This document shows positions 52,062-59,434 of a stretch of 64,000 nucleotides of DNA, in pieces. Source of the stretch: Altererythrobacter sp. KTW20L (lineage in GTDB: Bacteria; Pseudomonadota; Alphaproteobacteria; Sphingomonadales; Sphingomonadaceae); contig NZ_JAMFLH010000009.1 in assembly GCF_023501975.1 (NCBI RefSeq), positions 116,479-180,478 of the forward strand. Direction: 5' to 3'. Numbering within the stretch: position 1 is the stretch's first letter; each line of letters begins with the position of its first letter. Both the position numbers and the translations under genes were made by a program. The notes under the pieces were generated by a model. That model ran no database searches, had not been told where the DNA came from, and saw only the letters and a list, made by a program, of their open reading frames with translations.

Positions 52062-53123
52062 TCAGATTTGTCGTCCGTCCAGAGGACGCCACCAGCGTTC
52101 ATTGTTGAGGTACCACCTCAGCGTACCGGCAAGGCCATCGGCTAAAGCGTGGAGCGGCTGATAGCCCAGTTCCTGTCGTGCCTTTGTATCATCGATGGCA
52201 TAGCGCCGGTCATGACCTGGACGGTCTGGCACATAGGTCCTCAATTCCAGAGCAGACCCACCGTAGGCAGAGGGCGCGCAGGGAAATCGCGCCGCGAGCC
52301 CCACAACTTCGGAAAAGGCACGGTCCACTTCTGAACAGATGCGATCGATCATGACCAAGTTGGGCAATTCGGAACCGCCACCAATGTTGTAAGTCTCCCC
52401 GGGGACGCCACGCTTGATACAAAGCTCGATACCGCGGCAGTGGTCTGCAACATGGAGCCAGTCACGCACGTTCTTTCCGTCACCGTAGATCGGTATCGGG
52501 CGTCCGTGCAGCGCGTTCAGAAGGGCCAAGGGTATCAACTTTTCAGGATACTGGTACGGTCCATAATTGTTCGAGCAGTGGCTTGTCGTTACGTCCAAGC
52601 CATAGGTGTGGTGATAGGCACGCACGAGATGGCCCGAGGCTGCCTTCGACGCGGAGTAGGGCGAGTTGGGTGCATAGGGCGTCGTTTCCGTGAAAGCCGG
52701 ATCGCGCGGCCCTAGCGAACCGAACACCTCGTCGGTCGAGATGTGATGGAAACGGTGCGGCTGGCCCGTCCCAGAGTCGAGCCAAACCTTTCGCGCTGCT
52801 TTTAGCAAACTGTTTGTGCCCAAGATGTTGGTGCCGATGAATGCGTCCGGCCCGCTGATCGAACGGTCGACATGGCTTTCGGCGGCGAAATGCACGATGG
52901 TGGTGATTGCCCGATCGCGCAGCAGTCGCTCAACCAGATCATTATCGCGTATATCGCCGACAACAAGTTCGGCTTGCTCCACTCCGTCAATCGTCGAGCG
53001 GTTGCCGGCGTAGGTCAAGCAATCAAGAATTGTGATGTTGTCATTCGGATGAGCATTTACCCAGTAATGTACGAAGTTGCCACCGATGAACCCGGCTCCT
53101 CCTGTGACCAGCAGATTAGCCAC
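52062..53123 (-). CDS. rfbB: dTDP-glucose 4,6-dehydratase
   Basis: 353 residues from GTG 53123, preceded by AGGGAAAA and overlapping the end of the rfbD remnant; this matches the usual ~350-residue length. The NAD motif is LLVTGGAGFIGGNF. Catalytic residues lie in HISTDEVFGSLG (Thr, Asp, Glu) and YSASKAASGHL (YxxxK). SHCSNNYGPYQYPEKLIPLA and RDWLHVADHC are typical of RmlB. It makes dTDP-4-keto-6-deoxyglucose for rhamnose or related sugars of the envelope. The partner rfbD is broken, and rfbA and rfbC are not in the window. Confidence 0.93.
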   Translation of the reverse strand: MANLLVTGGAGFIGGNFVHYWVNAHPNDNITILDCLTYAGNRSTIDGVEQAELVVGDIRDNDLVERLLRDRAITTIVHFAAESHVDRSISGPDAFIGTNILGTNSLLKAARKVWLDSGTGQPHRFHHISTDEVFGSLGPRDPAFTETTPYAPNSPYSASKAASGHLVRAYHHTYGLDVTTSHCSNNYGPYQYPEKLIPLALLNALHGRPIPIYGDGKNVRDWLHVADHCRGIELCIKRGVPGETYNIGGGSELPNLVMIDRICSEVDRAFSEVVGLAARFPCAPSAYGGSALELRTYVPDRPGHDRRYAIDDTKARQELGYQPLHALADGLAGTLRWYLNNERWWRPLDGRQI

Positions 53124-53654
53124 GCATTTTTTCCCTTTCGAGCTTACGGCGTAGATTGACGCGCAAATGGGTGTGACCATCGTCCAGTAGGCTGCGCGTC
53201 GCGATGCAGTCGAGCAGCGAGAAGGCCGGGCGTCTGGCAGTAGTAGGGTAGTCCGAGGTCGTCAGCGGGTATATTGTTATGGCGTGAGCGAGCAAACCTG
53301 CAGCCAGTGCGTTGTCTTGAATTGCGACTGCGAAGTCGTACCAACTCGCCACACCCGCATCGCTGTGATGAAAGGTACCACTCCCCTCTTTGGCAATCAG
53401 TCCCCAAAGGGCTGGGGCCAATCCGGGAGCCCAAATCGGAGACCCAATCTGGTCGACCACCACTCCCCACGTGTCGCGCTCGGCCATCAGGAGCAGCATG
53501 GTGCGTGCAAAGTAAGTGCCCCCAGCGTTGCATACGAACGATGTATGAACCAATAGGACGTCCGCTCGCAATGCGTTCTCGCCCTCAGTCTTGGTCCGTC
53601 CATGCACAGTCAGCGGATTGCGCGTGTCACTCGGAGAGTAGGCGCGAGAAGGTG
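53116..53654 (-). pseudogene. rfbD: dTDP-4-dehydrorhamnose reductase remnant, 3' part (interrupted by IS66)
   Basis: The frame ending at TAA 53116 reads as the RmlD C-terminal half: SPSDTRNPLTVHGRTKTEGE (with the Y of YGRTK changed to H), DVLLVHTSFVCNAGGTYFAR, VVVDQIGSPIWAPGLAPALW, ARRPAFSLLDCIATRSLL. It breaks at the IS66 left end (53655). Joining across one copy of the 8-bp duplication continues as ADFVFGRAPSRAYSPSD (56143-56165), then meets a stop 14 codons upstream. The N-terminal Rossmann part is missing, so the gene was already truncated before or besides the insertion. Confidence 0.78.
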
Positions 53655-53667
53655 GTAAGCGGTGTTT

Positions 53668-55206
53668 TCAGCCCACGCGGGCGGCGGGCAGAAGTTCGTC
53701 GATCCGCGATGTGGGGTGACCGCTTGCCAGGCTGGTGAGCGTTGCGGTCAACCATGTGTGCGGGTTGATTCCAGCGAGTTTGCAGTTCTCGATTAGGGTG
53801 GCGATCACCGCCCAGTTGTCACCGCCCTCGTCTGATCCGGCGAACAGGGCGTTCTTGCGGTTGAGAGCCAGTGGGCGGATGGCGCGTTCGACGGCGTTGT
53901 TGTCGAGATCGATGCGGCCATCGTCGAGGAAGTGCATCAAGCCGTCCCAGCGCGGGAGGGTATAGCGGATCGCCTCGCCCAGACGGCTCTTGGCGCTGAC
54001 CTGCCGGTCGCGTGCCTCGAGGAAGTTGTGCAGGTCGTCGATGATCGGGCGGCTGCGCTGGTCACGGACGTCGCGACGTTCGTCAGCGGGTAGCCCGCGG
54101 ATATCGTCTTCGATAGCGTAGAGCGACGCAATGCGGCGCAGCACTTCGGCGGCCACGGGCGAGCTCTCGGCCAGCTCATAGAACTTGCGGCGCACGTGCG
54201 CCCAGCAGAACGCGAGGCGGATCTGCTGGTGACGCCGGGCCAGCGCGGTGTAGGCACTATAGCCGTCGACCTGCAGGATGCCTGCAAAGCCCTGGAGATG
54301 CGCTTCGGGTCGCTCGGTCTTGCGATCGGCGGCATAGACATAGGCCACCATCGGCGGATCACTGCCGCCCCAAGGTTGATCATCGCAGGCATAGGCCCAG
54401 ATCTGGCCGGTCTTGGTTCGCTTGCGCCCGGGCTCGAGCACAGGCGCGGTGGTCTCGTCAGCGAACAATCGCTCGGATCGTCGCAATCGCTCGAGGATGT
54501 GGTCGCGCAAGGGGCGCAGATACCATGCTGCCCTTCCAACCCAGTCTGCAAGGGTGGAGCGATCAAGCTGGATGCCCTGCCGGGCATAGATTTGCGCTTG
54601 CCGGTAGAGCGGCAGGTGATCGGCATACTTGGAGACCAGCACCTGTGCGATCAGCGCCTCGGTTGGGATGCCGCCCTCGACGATCCGTGCCGGTGCCGGA
54701 GCCTGGACGACCGCGCTCTCGCATGAGCGGCAGCCATAGCGCGGGCGCCGGGTAACCAGCACACGGAACGTGGTGGGCACTACATCGAGGCGTTCGGAGA
54801 CATCCTCGCTGATCTGGTGGAGCGCTCCGCCGCAGCAGGAGCAGGCTTTATCCTCGACGTCGATGACCTGCTCGATCCGCTCAAGATGGGCGGGCAGCGA
54901 ACCGCGGTTGGTCTTGCGCGGGCGATCGCCCTCCGGTCTGGGCATCGCAGCGTCACGTGCGGCGTGCACGCTGCCGAGCGCGGTCTCGATATCCTCCAGG
55001 GCGAGCTCGAACTGATCGGGGTCGAGCTGCTCAGACTTGCGGCCGAACCGGTACCGCTGGAAGGCCTCGAGGATCGCCTGCAGCCGTTCGATCCGGGCAT
55101 CGGCCTTGCTCTTGGCATCGGTGAGATCGGTCAGTGTGCGGGCCTGTTCGAGGACGAGCGCACGCAGTGCGTCAAGGTCATCGGGAAGGTCCGCTTCCAT
55201 CAGCAT
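53668..55206 (-). CDS. tnpC: IS66-family transposase TnpC
   Basis: 512 residues. An N-terminal coiled coil (LEQARTLTDLTDAKSKADAR) is followed by the IS66 zinc-finger region (ACSCCGGALHQI) and the DDE core: LFADETTAPVLEPG, GILQVDGYSAY, and NAVERAIRPLALNRKNALFAGS with the Glu. The C-terminal extension ends TSRIDELLP. Length and motif order are normal, and no frameshift is seen, so it should be active. It is the third gene of the element after tnpA and tnpB. Confidence 0.95.
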   Translation of the reverse strand: MLMEADLPDDLDALRALVLEQARTLTDLTDAKSKADARIERLQAILEAFQRYRFGRKSEQLDPDQFELALEDIETALGSVHAARDAAMPRPEGDRPRKTNRGSLPAHLERIEQVIDVEDKACSCCGGALHQISEDVSERLDVVPTTFRVLVTRRPRYGCRSCESAVVQAPAPARIVEGGIPTEALIAQVLVSKYADHLPLYRQAQIYARQGIQLDRSTLADWVGRAAWYLRPLRDHILERLRRSERLFADETTAPVLEPGRKRTKTGQIWAYACDDQPWGGSDPPMVAYVYAADRKTERPEAHLQGFAGILQVDGYSAYTALARRHQQIRLAFCWAHVRRKFYELAESSPVAAEVLRRIASLYAIEDDIRGLPADERRDVRDQRSRPIIDDLHNFLEARDRQVSAKSRLGEAIRYTLPRWDGLMHFLDDGRIDLDNNAVERAIRPLALNRKNALFAGSDEGGDNWAVIATLIENCKLAGINPHTWLTATLTSLASGHPTSRIDELLPAARVG

Positions 55207-55237
55207 ATGCAGGTTGAATCAGTCTGCGCGCACCCCG

Positions 55238-55594
55238 TCAAGCGGCAATCTGGGGTGCGATCGGACGACGTCCGCCATGCACGCGGCGCCAGTCCAGACC
55301 CTCCAGCAAAGCGCCCAGCTGGGCGGCTGTGAGGCGCATCACGCCCTCCTGAATCTGCGGCCATCTGAAGGTGCCTTGCTCGAGCCTCTTGGCCATCAGG
55401 CACAGGCCTGTTCCGTCCCACCAGATGAGCTTGATCCGGTCTGCGCGCTTGGCGCGGAACACATAGATGACCCCGGAATAGGGCTTGCCGCCATACTCGG
55501 CCGCCACCAGTGCCGCGAGCGAGTCCGCTCCTTTGCGAAAATCCACTGGGCGGGTCGCCACCATCACCTTCGCGCCGGGCGCCGGGCCGATCAT
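55238..55594 (-). CDS. tnpB: IS66 accessory protein TnpB
   Basis: 118 residues, with the conserved VMVATRPVDFRKGADSLAAL, GVIYVFRAKRADRIKLIWWD, GLCLMAKRLEQGTFRWP and LTAAQLGALLEGLDW blocks of the IS66 Orf2/TnpB family. Its start overlaps the tnpA stop by 4 bases (ATGA), as is usual in these elements. Required for IS66 transposition; its mechanism is poorly known. Confidence 0.95.
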   Translation of the reverse strand: MIGPAPGAKVMVATRPVDFRKGADSLAALVAAEYGGKPYSGVIYVFRAKRADRIKLIWWDGTGLCLMAKRLEQGTFRWPQIQEGVMRLTAAQLGALLEGLDWRRVHGGRRPIAPQIAA

Positions 55595-56049
55595 CGTGAT
55601 GCTCGAAGGGCGGTGATTACCGCCGTGATCGTATCCGCATCAGCGCCGCTCCCGATCCTGACCAGCGCGCCGCCAATCTCCAGCTCGATCGGTGCAGGCC
55701 CGGAGCGACGACGGCGACGCGATCTGCCAGCATCAGGCACAGGCTCCGGCGATGCCTCGGGCGCGATTATCACTGGCACGAATGCCGGACCTTGCTGCTC
55801 CAAGGCCGCTGGGACGGGGGCGCCCTGATCCTTGCACCGCCTGACCAGCTCTTTGCGCCAAGTATATATCTGCGAGGTATCCAAGCCGTGACGTCGGGCA
55901 ACAGCGGTGACCCGCTCCCCTCCAGGCCAGCACTCCGCGAGGATCGACGCCTTTACTGCGTCAGGCCAATCCCGGCGCTTACCTGCGCCAGTGAATACCT
56001 CGAAGCGGCGAGCACCCTTGCTCACAGGATCATCACCAGAGATTATCAT
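55591..56049 (-). CDS. tnpA: IS66 accessory protein TnpA
   Basis: 152 residues. A helix-turn-helix near residues 27-70 (RRDWPDAVKASILAECWPGG, VTAVARRHGLDTSQIYTWRK) is typical of IS66 Orf1/TnpA. A basic, proline-rich linker and a C-terminal segment (IELEIGGALVRIGSGADADT) common in IS66 TnpA follow. It is the first gene of the element, starting 86 bases from the right end. Confidence 0.92.
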   Translation of the reverse strand: MIISGDDPVSKGARRFEVFTGAGKRRDWPDAVKASILAECWPGGERVTAVARRHGLDTSQIYTWRKELVRRCKDQGAPVPAALEQQGPAFVPVIIAPEASPEPVPDAGRSRRRRRSGPAPIELEIGGALVRIGSGADADTITAVITALRASR

Positions 56050-56246
56050 AGGAGCAGCGCCTCACCCAACATCAGGCCGCGCAAGCTCGGCGCTTCACAT
56101 CATCCGCGCAAGGTGGGCTCAGGACATCGCTTACAGAAGGTGCACGACCGAAGACGAAGTCAGCTGCGCAGCCTGACCAACTTTGAAAAGGCCAGAATGG
56201 AATACGCTATCGGGCTGGATTTTGGCGCTCAACGCAAAACACAGAG

Positions 56247-56654
56247 CTAAGCATCGGTCTTGTCCTTCCAGTAGCGGCCGTGGGCCCTGTGAATTTCTCC
56301 GGCTTCGGCCATGCGCCAAAGACGAGTGCGGACGGCCCCGATGGTGATGTCAAATACGCCAGCATAGACGAGGTCCTTGTGCACTTCGGCAGGGCTTTTT
56401 GCCTTTATGCGCTCGCACTCAAGAGCATCGATCATAAGCATCCGCTTTGTACCGGGAGGTCGGGGATACCGGGCTTTGCGCGGTGTGACGGGAGTATTGA
56501 GTTCCTCGACCGGGATGACCTCACCCAGCACCCGCAAGGCGGTTAGAATGTCGAACCTTTCGTTTTCGGCCTTTTTGATCTCGTCGAAAAGTTTCGATAT
56601 CCGTGAGTCCACCTCGGCTAGGCGGCCTCGTATCGTCTCAATCACAGGACTCAT
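56247..56654 (-). CDS. Hypothetical protein with coiled coil and winged-helix-like C-terminus
   Basis: 135 residues. The N-terminal ~45 residues form a heptad-rich helix (IRGRLAEVDSRISKLFDEIK, KAENERFDILTALRVLGEVI). A proline/arginine-rich linker (TPRKARYPRPPGTKR) follows. The C-terminal half (ERIKAKSPAEVHKDLVYAGV, IGAVRTRLWRMAEAGEIHRA, GRYWKD) has the look of a winged helix, as in small island or phage regulators. Its neighbours are mobile DNA. No family recognised. Confidence 0.6.
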   Translation of the reverse strand: MSPVIETIRGRLAEVDSRISKLFDEIKKAENERFDILTALRVLGEVIPVEELNTPVTPRKARYPRPPGTKRMLMIDALECERIKAKSPAEVHKDLVYAGVFDITIGAVRTRLWRMAEAGEIHRAHGRYWKDKTDA

Positions 56655-56949
56655 CGCATCTCACCCCTTCACACCCGCAGACTTGAAAACACTCCAAGGC
56701 CGACGAGTTCGCTCTCCCCGCAGCATTGGCAACTTTGCTAATGGGCCTAGGAACAAACCTAGCCCCCGAAGCACGAGGTCGCCTGGTCATTCGCGCGACC
56801 ACTCCTGCCTTGTCTTCCTTGGCCATTCTGTCTGCGATTGCACTAGACAACAATTGTAAAGCATTGTGGACCACATCTGGCAATAGGCGGCTCGATTGAG
56901 TACCGGCATATTGGGCGCATTTTGGCGCCAAGGGCGCCCTCCCTCTGAG
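56655..56949. other. ~295-base gap, no gene seen
   Basis: Only short frames with stops. It contains GTAC-free, moderately AT-rich sequence with small dyads (ACAACAATTGT near 56847; GGCGCCAAGGGCGCC near 56924). Nothing recognised. Confidence 0.5.
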
Positions 56950-57094
56950 TAGCCCCTAGTTTGGTGATCGCGGCAAACCACAGGTCCGTGCCCACTGCAA
57001 CGGCAGGATTGAAGCCGAAGAGCAGGATCAGGATCGGCGTCATGAGCGAGCCGCCGCCAACACCTGTGCGACCAACCAGGAAGCTGACGAACAT
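56950..57094 (-). pseudogene. N-terminal fragment of a TauE/SafE-family permease
   Basis: From ATG 57094 the frame reads FLVGRTGVGGGSLMTPILIL, then LFGFNPAVAVGTDLWFAAITK, which is the first repeat of a TSUP permease. Similarity stops abruptly at about 56955 and the frame runs on into unrelated sequence. About 200 residues are missing. It differs from the intact TSUP gene at 36670. Confidence 0.7.
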
Positions 57095-57176
57095 GACAGA
57101 ACCCCCTACCCTCGGGGCTCAGCACTCCAGCGTTGCATTTGGTTTGACAAAGCCCCCCAGAGGGTGTGCGGCATGT

Positions 57177-59315
57177 TCAGGACGACCTCTTCACGTGCAG
57201 CGCATCCAGCAACGGCTGGATCTTGTCGCCGTACTTCTCCCAGCGCGAAACCGACGTTGTGTAAATTGGCTTGCGCACCTGTGCGACACTGGCCGTCTTC
57301 ACAGGGCGCGAAGACTTGTGGAATTCGACACATCGGTCATCCCAAGGCAAGCCAATGAAGTCTATCAGCCGGCGGGCCTCAGCCTCTGTGTCCTTTACAA
57401 CATCCTCATAGACAACCGTCGTCAAGACGCCGGCGGGAAGAACCTGCTTCCAATGATCCATCAGGCTTTCGTATTGGAGGTAATAGCGCCCGATCTCCCC
57501 AAGGTCATAACTGTGAGGCATATCGTCTTTGAACAACTTAGTGAATGCCGAAAGGCATGTATCGACGGGATTGCGCCTCGTATTTATTATCTTGGCATTT
57601 GGATAAAGAATATGGATAAGGCCGACGAAAAAATAATTAGTGAGGAGCTTATCGGTAATTTTCTTTGCCTCGCCAGAAGAGGCTAATACATCTATAAGAT
57701 ACTTTTTTCCTAAGATATTCCATTGCTCGACACTCATCTCCCTCGTCATTTCAGGAAAACGCGACAAGGATGGGAACCGGTCCCGCAATCCATTCAGCGC
57801 CCGGCTAAAATATTTCACTTCGCCCGCGCCGTAGACATCAGGATGACTGGAAATGATCTGTTCAACCAGGGTCGATCCTGATCGGGGCATACCTAGGATA
57901 AAGACCGGGCGATCATCCATGATGCCGTCATATGGCCGATCCTCAAAAATTTCCTTCGGGAACGCCTGCTTAATCTTGTCAAAAAAGCTAAAGGTTTCTG
58001 TTTCAACATAACGCAACCTGGCGCGCTTCAACTTGCCTCCCGCGATGAAATGCTCAAGCGCCTTCTCATGCTGTCCAACATCATCCAGCGCCTTGGCATA
58101 GGCAAAATGCAGCGGCAGGAGTTGGTCTTCGCTCAACTCCTCTGAGGTGGTCATGATGCGCTCAATTTGCCCGAAAAGTTGTGGTTCTTTCGAGAAATCG
58201 ACCAAATCGTTCAAATTCGAATAGGCTCCATAGACTTTGTCGTTGATTTCTAGAGCCTTCAGGATCTGCTTGCGCGCCTCATCAAGCCGACCAACCGACT
58301 TGAGGGCAACACCGTAATAATTGCGAGCCACCGCATTGCCGGGCTCCAACTGCGTGACTTTTTCCAACAATGTGATGGCTTCGTCATACCGATCTGTTTC
58401 ATGCATCAATTGCCCAAGCACCACCATGGCCTCGCAATTGGTCGCATCGTCTTCCAAGACCATGCGGCAAGCCTGTTCAGCAGCCTGAAAGTTGGATCGC
58501 TTTAGCTGAATACGCGCCGTCAGAATGAGGCTGCCTGGGTTTCTCGGCGCAAACCGCAGCACATCAGACAATTCCCTTAAGGCGTCGACTTCCCTGTTCT
58601 CGGCAAAATAGAGGGCCGCCAGATTGTTATACGCCTCCGTATAACGCGGCCGCTGCGCGATTGCCTTTTTGAAAGCATGCTGGGCCTGATCTGGCTTTTT
58701 CAACTCGCGCAGCATGGTTCCAAGATTGTTATAAGCTTCCGGATAGACTTCCCGGTATGAGAGAGCGTTCTGGTAAGCTTCCAATGCTCCCGGCACATCT
58801 CCGAGCAATCTCAGGGTATTGCCCAGATTGTTGTACGCCTCAGCAAAAGAGGGATTCAGCTCCAATGCGCGATTGTAGCATGCGATCGCTTGGGTAAATT
58901 CCTTCCGGTCATAGCGAACGATGCCTAGATTGTTATGCGCCCGCGCATTTTCGGGATCTAGACGGACTGCTTTCGTCAATGCAGCAAGAGCGGCAGTCAA
59001 GTTGCCCTGTCCCCGGTAGGTCTCACCTAGGTTGGCATGATAGCTGGCAATTTTTGGCGCAATTTTGATCGCCTGGTTGATCTGCGCGATACCCTCCTTG
59101 GTCTTGCCGACGGCATTGAGCGAGACGCCAAGGATGTTGTGGGGATCTGCCAGTGAAGGATTTTGGCTGATGATCTGACGACAGACTTTTATTGCCTGCC
59201 TAAATTGACCTCTGGAGTAGAGCTCTCCGGCCAAAGCAATTGCCTTTGGTTCACTCATCTGCGCGCTTCCGCGCTGAACCTTTTCAATCAATTGGTCGGT
59301 GATGCCGTCGGTCAT
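57177..59315 (-). CDS. TPR-sulfotransferase
   Basis: 712 residues from ATG 59315. Residues ~20-410 are about eleven TPR units (ADPHNILGVSLNAVGKTKEG, ARAHNNLGIVRYDRKEFTQA, AEAYNNLGNTLRLLGDVPGA, YTEAYNNLAALYFAENREVD). The C-terminal ~260 residues are a sulfotransferase: FILGMPRSGSTLVEQIISSH (5'-phosphosulfate loop) and INTRRNPVDTCLSAF (3'-phosphate motif), with ARRLIDFIGLPWDDR after it. It would transfer sulfate from PAPS to a protein, glycan or small molecule. Base composition is clearly lower in GC than the flanking genes (for example 57560-57720), suggesting a different origin. No signal peptide. Confidence 0.86.
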   Translation of the reverse strand: MTDGITDQLIEKVQRGSAQMSEPKAIALAGELYSRGQFRQAIKVCRQIISQNPSLADPHNILGVSLNAVGKTKEGIAQINQAIKIAPKIASYHANLGETYRGQGNLTAALAALTKAVRLDPENARAHNNLGIVRYDRKEFTQAIACYNRALELNPSFAEAYNNLGNTLRLLGDVPGALEAYQNALSYREVYPEAYNNLGTMLRELKKPDQAQHAFKKAIAQRPRYTEAYNNLAALYFAENREVDALRELSDVLRFAPRNPGSLILTARIQLKRSNFQAAEQACRMVLEDDATNCEAMVVLGQLMHETDRYDEAITLLEKVTQLEPGNAVARNYYGVALKSVGRLDEARKQILKALEINDKVYGAYSNLNDLVDFSKEPQLFGQIERIMTTSEELSEDQLLPLHFAYAKALDDVGQHEKALEHFIAGGKLKRARLRYVETETFSFFDKIKQAFPKEIFEDRPYDGIMDDRPVFILGMPRSGSTLVEQIISSHPDVYGAGEVKYFSRALNGLRDRFPSLSRFPEMTREMSVEQWNILGKKYLIDVLASSGEAKKITDKLLTNYFFVGLIHILYPNAKIINTRRNPVDTCLSAFTKLFKDDMPHSYDLGEIGRYYLQYESLMDHWKQVLPAGVLTTVVYEDVVKDTEAEARRLIDFIGLPWDDRCVEFHKSSRPVKTASVAQVRKPIYTTSVSRWEKYGDKIQPLLDALHVKRSS

Positions 59316-59387
59316 CAAATCTGGCCCTCGATTATCTATAGCAATCCGATATGCTCATTGGCAGATCGCATTTTTGATCACAAAATG

Positions 59388-59415
59388 AAAGGGCCGGAGT
59401 TTCCTCCGGCCCTTT
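59388..59415. terminator. Rho-independent terminator of the autotransporter gene
   Basis: AAAGGGCCGGAG-TTTC-CTCCGGCCCTTT is a perfect 12-bp stem with a 4-base loop, 20 bases past the autotransporter stop. T-rich sequence follows on the minus strand (CATTTTG) and also on the plus strand. Confidence 0.85.
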
Positions 59416-59434
59416 CTTTGTAGCTCCCGAAAGA

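Larger units (their letters stand above)
53655..56134 (-). mobile_element. Complete IS66-family insertion sequence (2480 bp) with 8-bp target duplication
   Basis: The ends are GTAAGCGGTGTTTTCAGCCC (left) and, on the minus strand from 56134, GTAAGCGATGTCCTGAGCCC, an imperfect terminal inverted repeat of the IS66 type. AGAAGGTG flanks it on both sides (53647-53654 and 56135-56142), a perfect 8-bp duplication that marks a fairly recent insertion. It carries tnpA, tnpB and tnpC on the minus strand and sits inside the rfbD remnant. Confidence 0.95.

Noticed and set aside
56131..56319. 62-codon minus frame spanning the IS66 right end
   Set aside because: It crosses the element boundary and target duplication and is out of frame with the rfbD remnant there.
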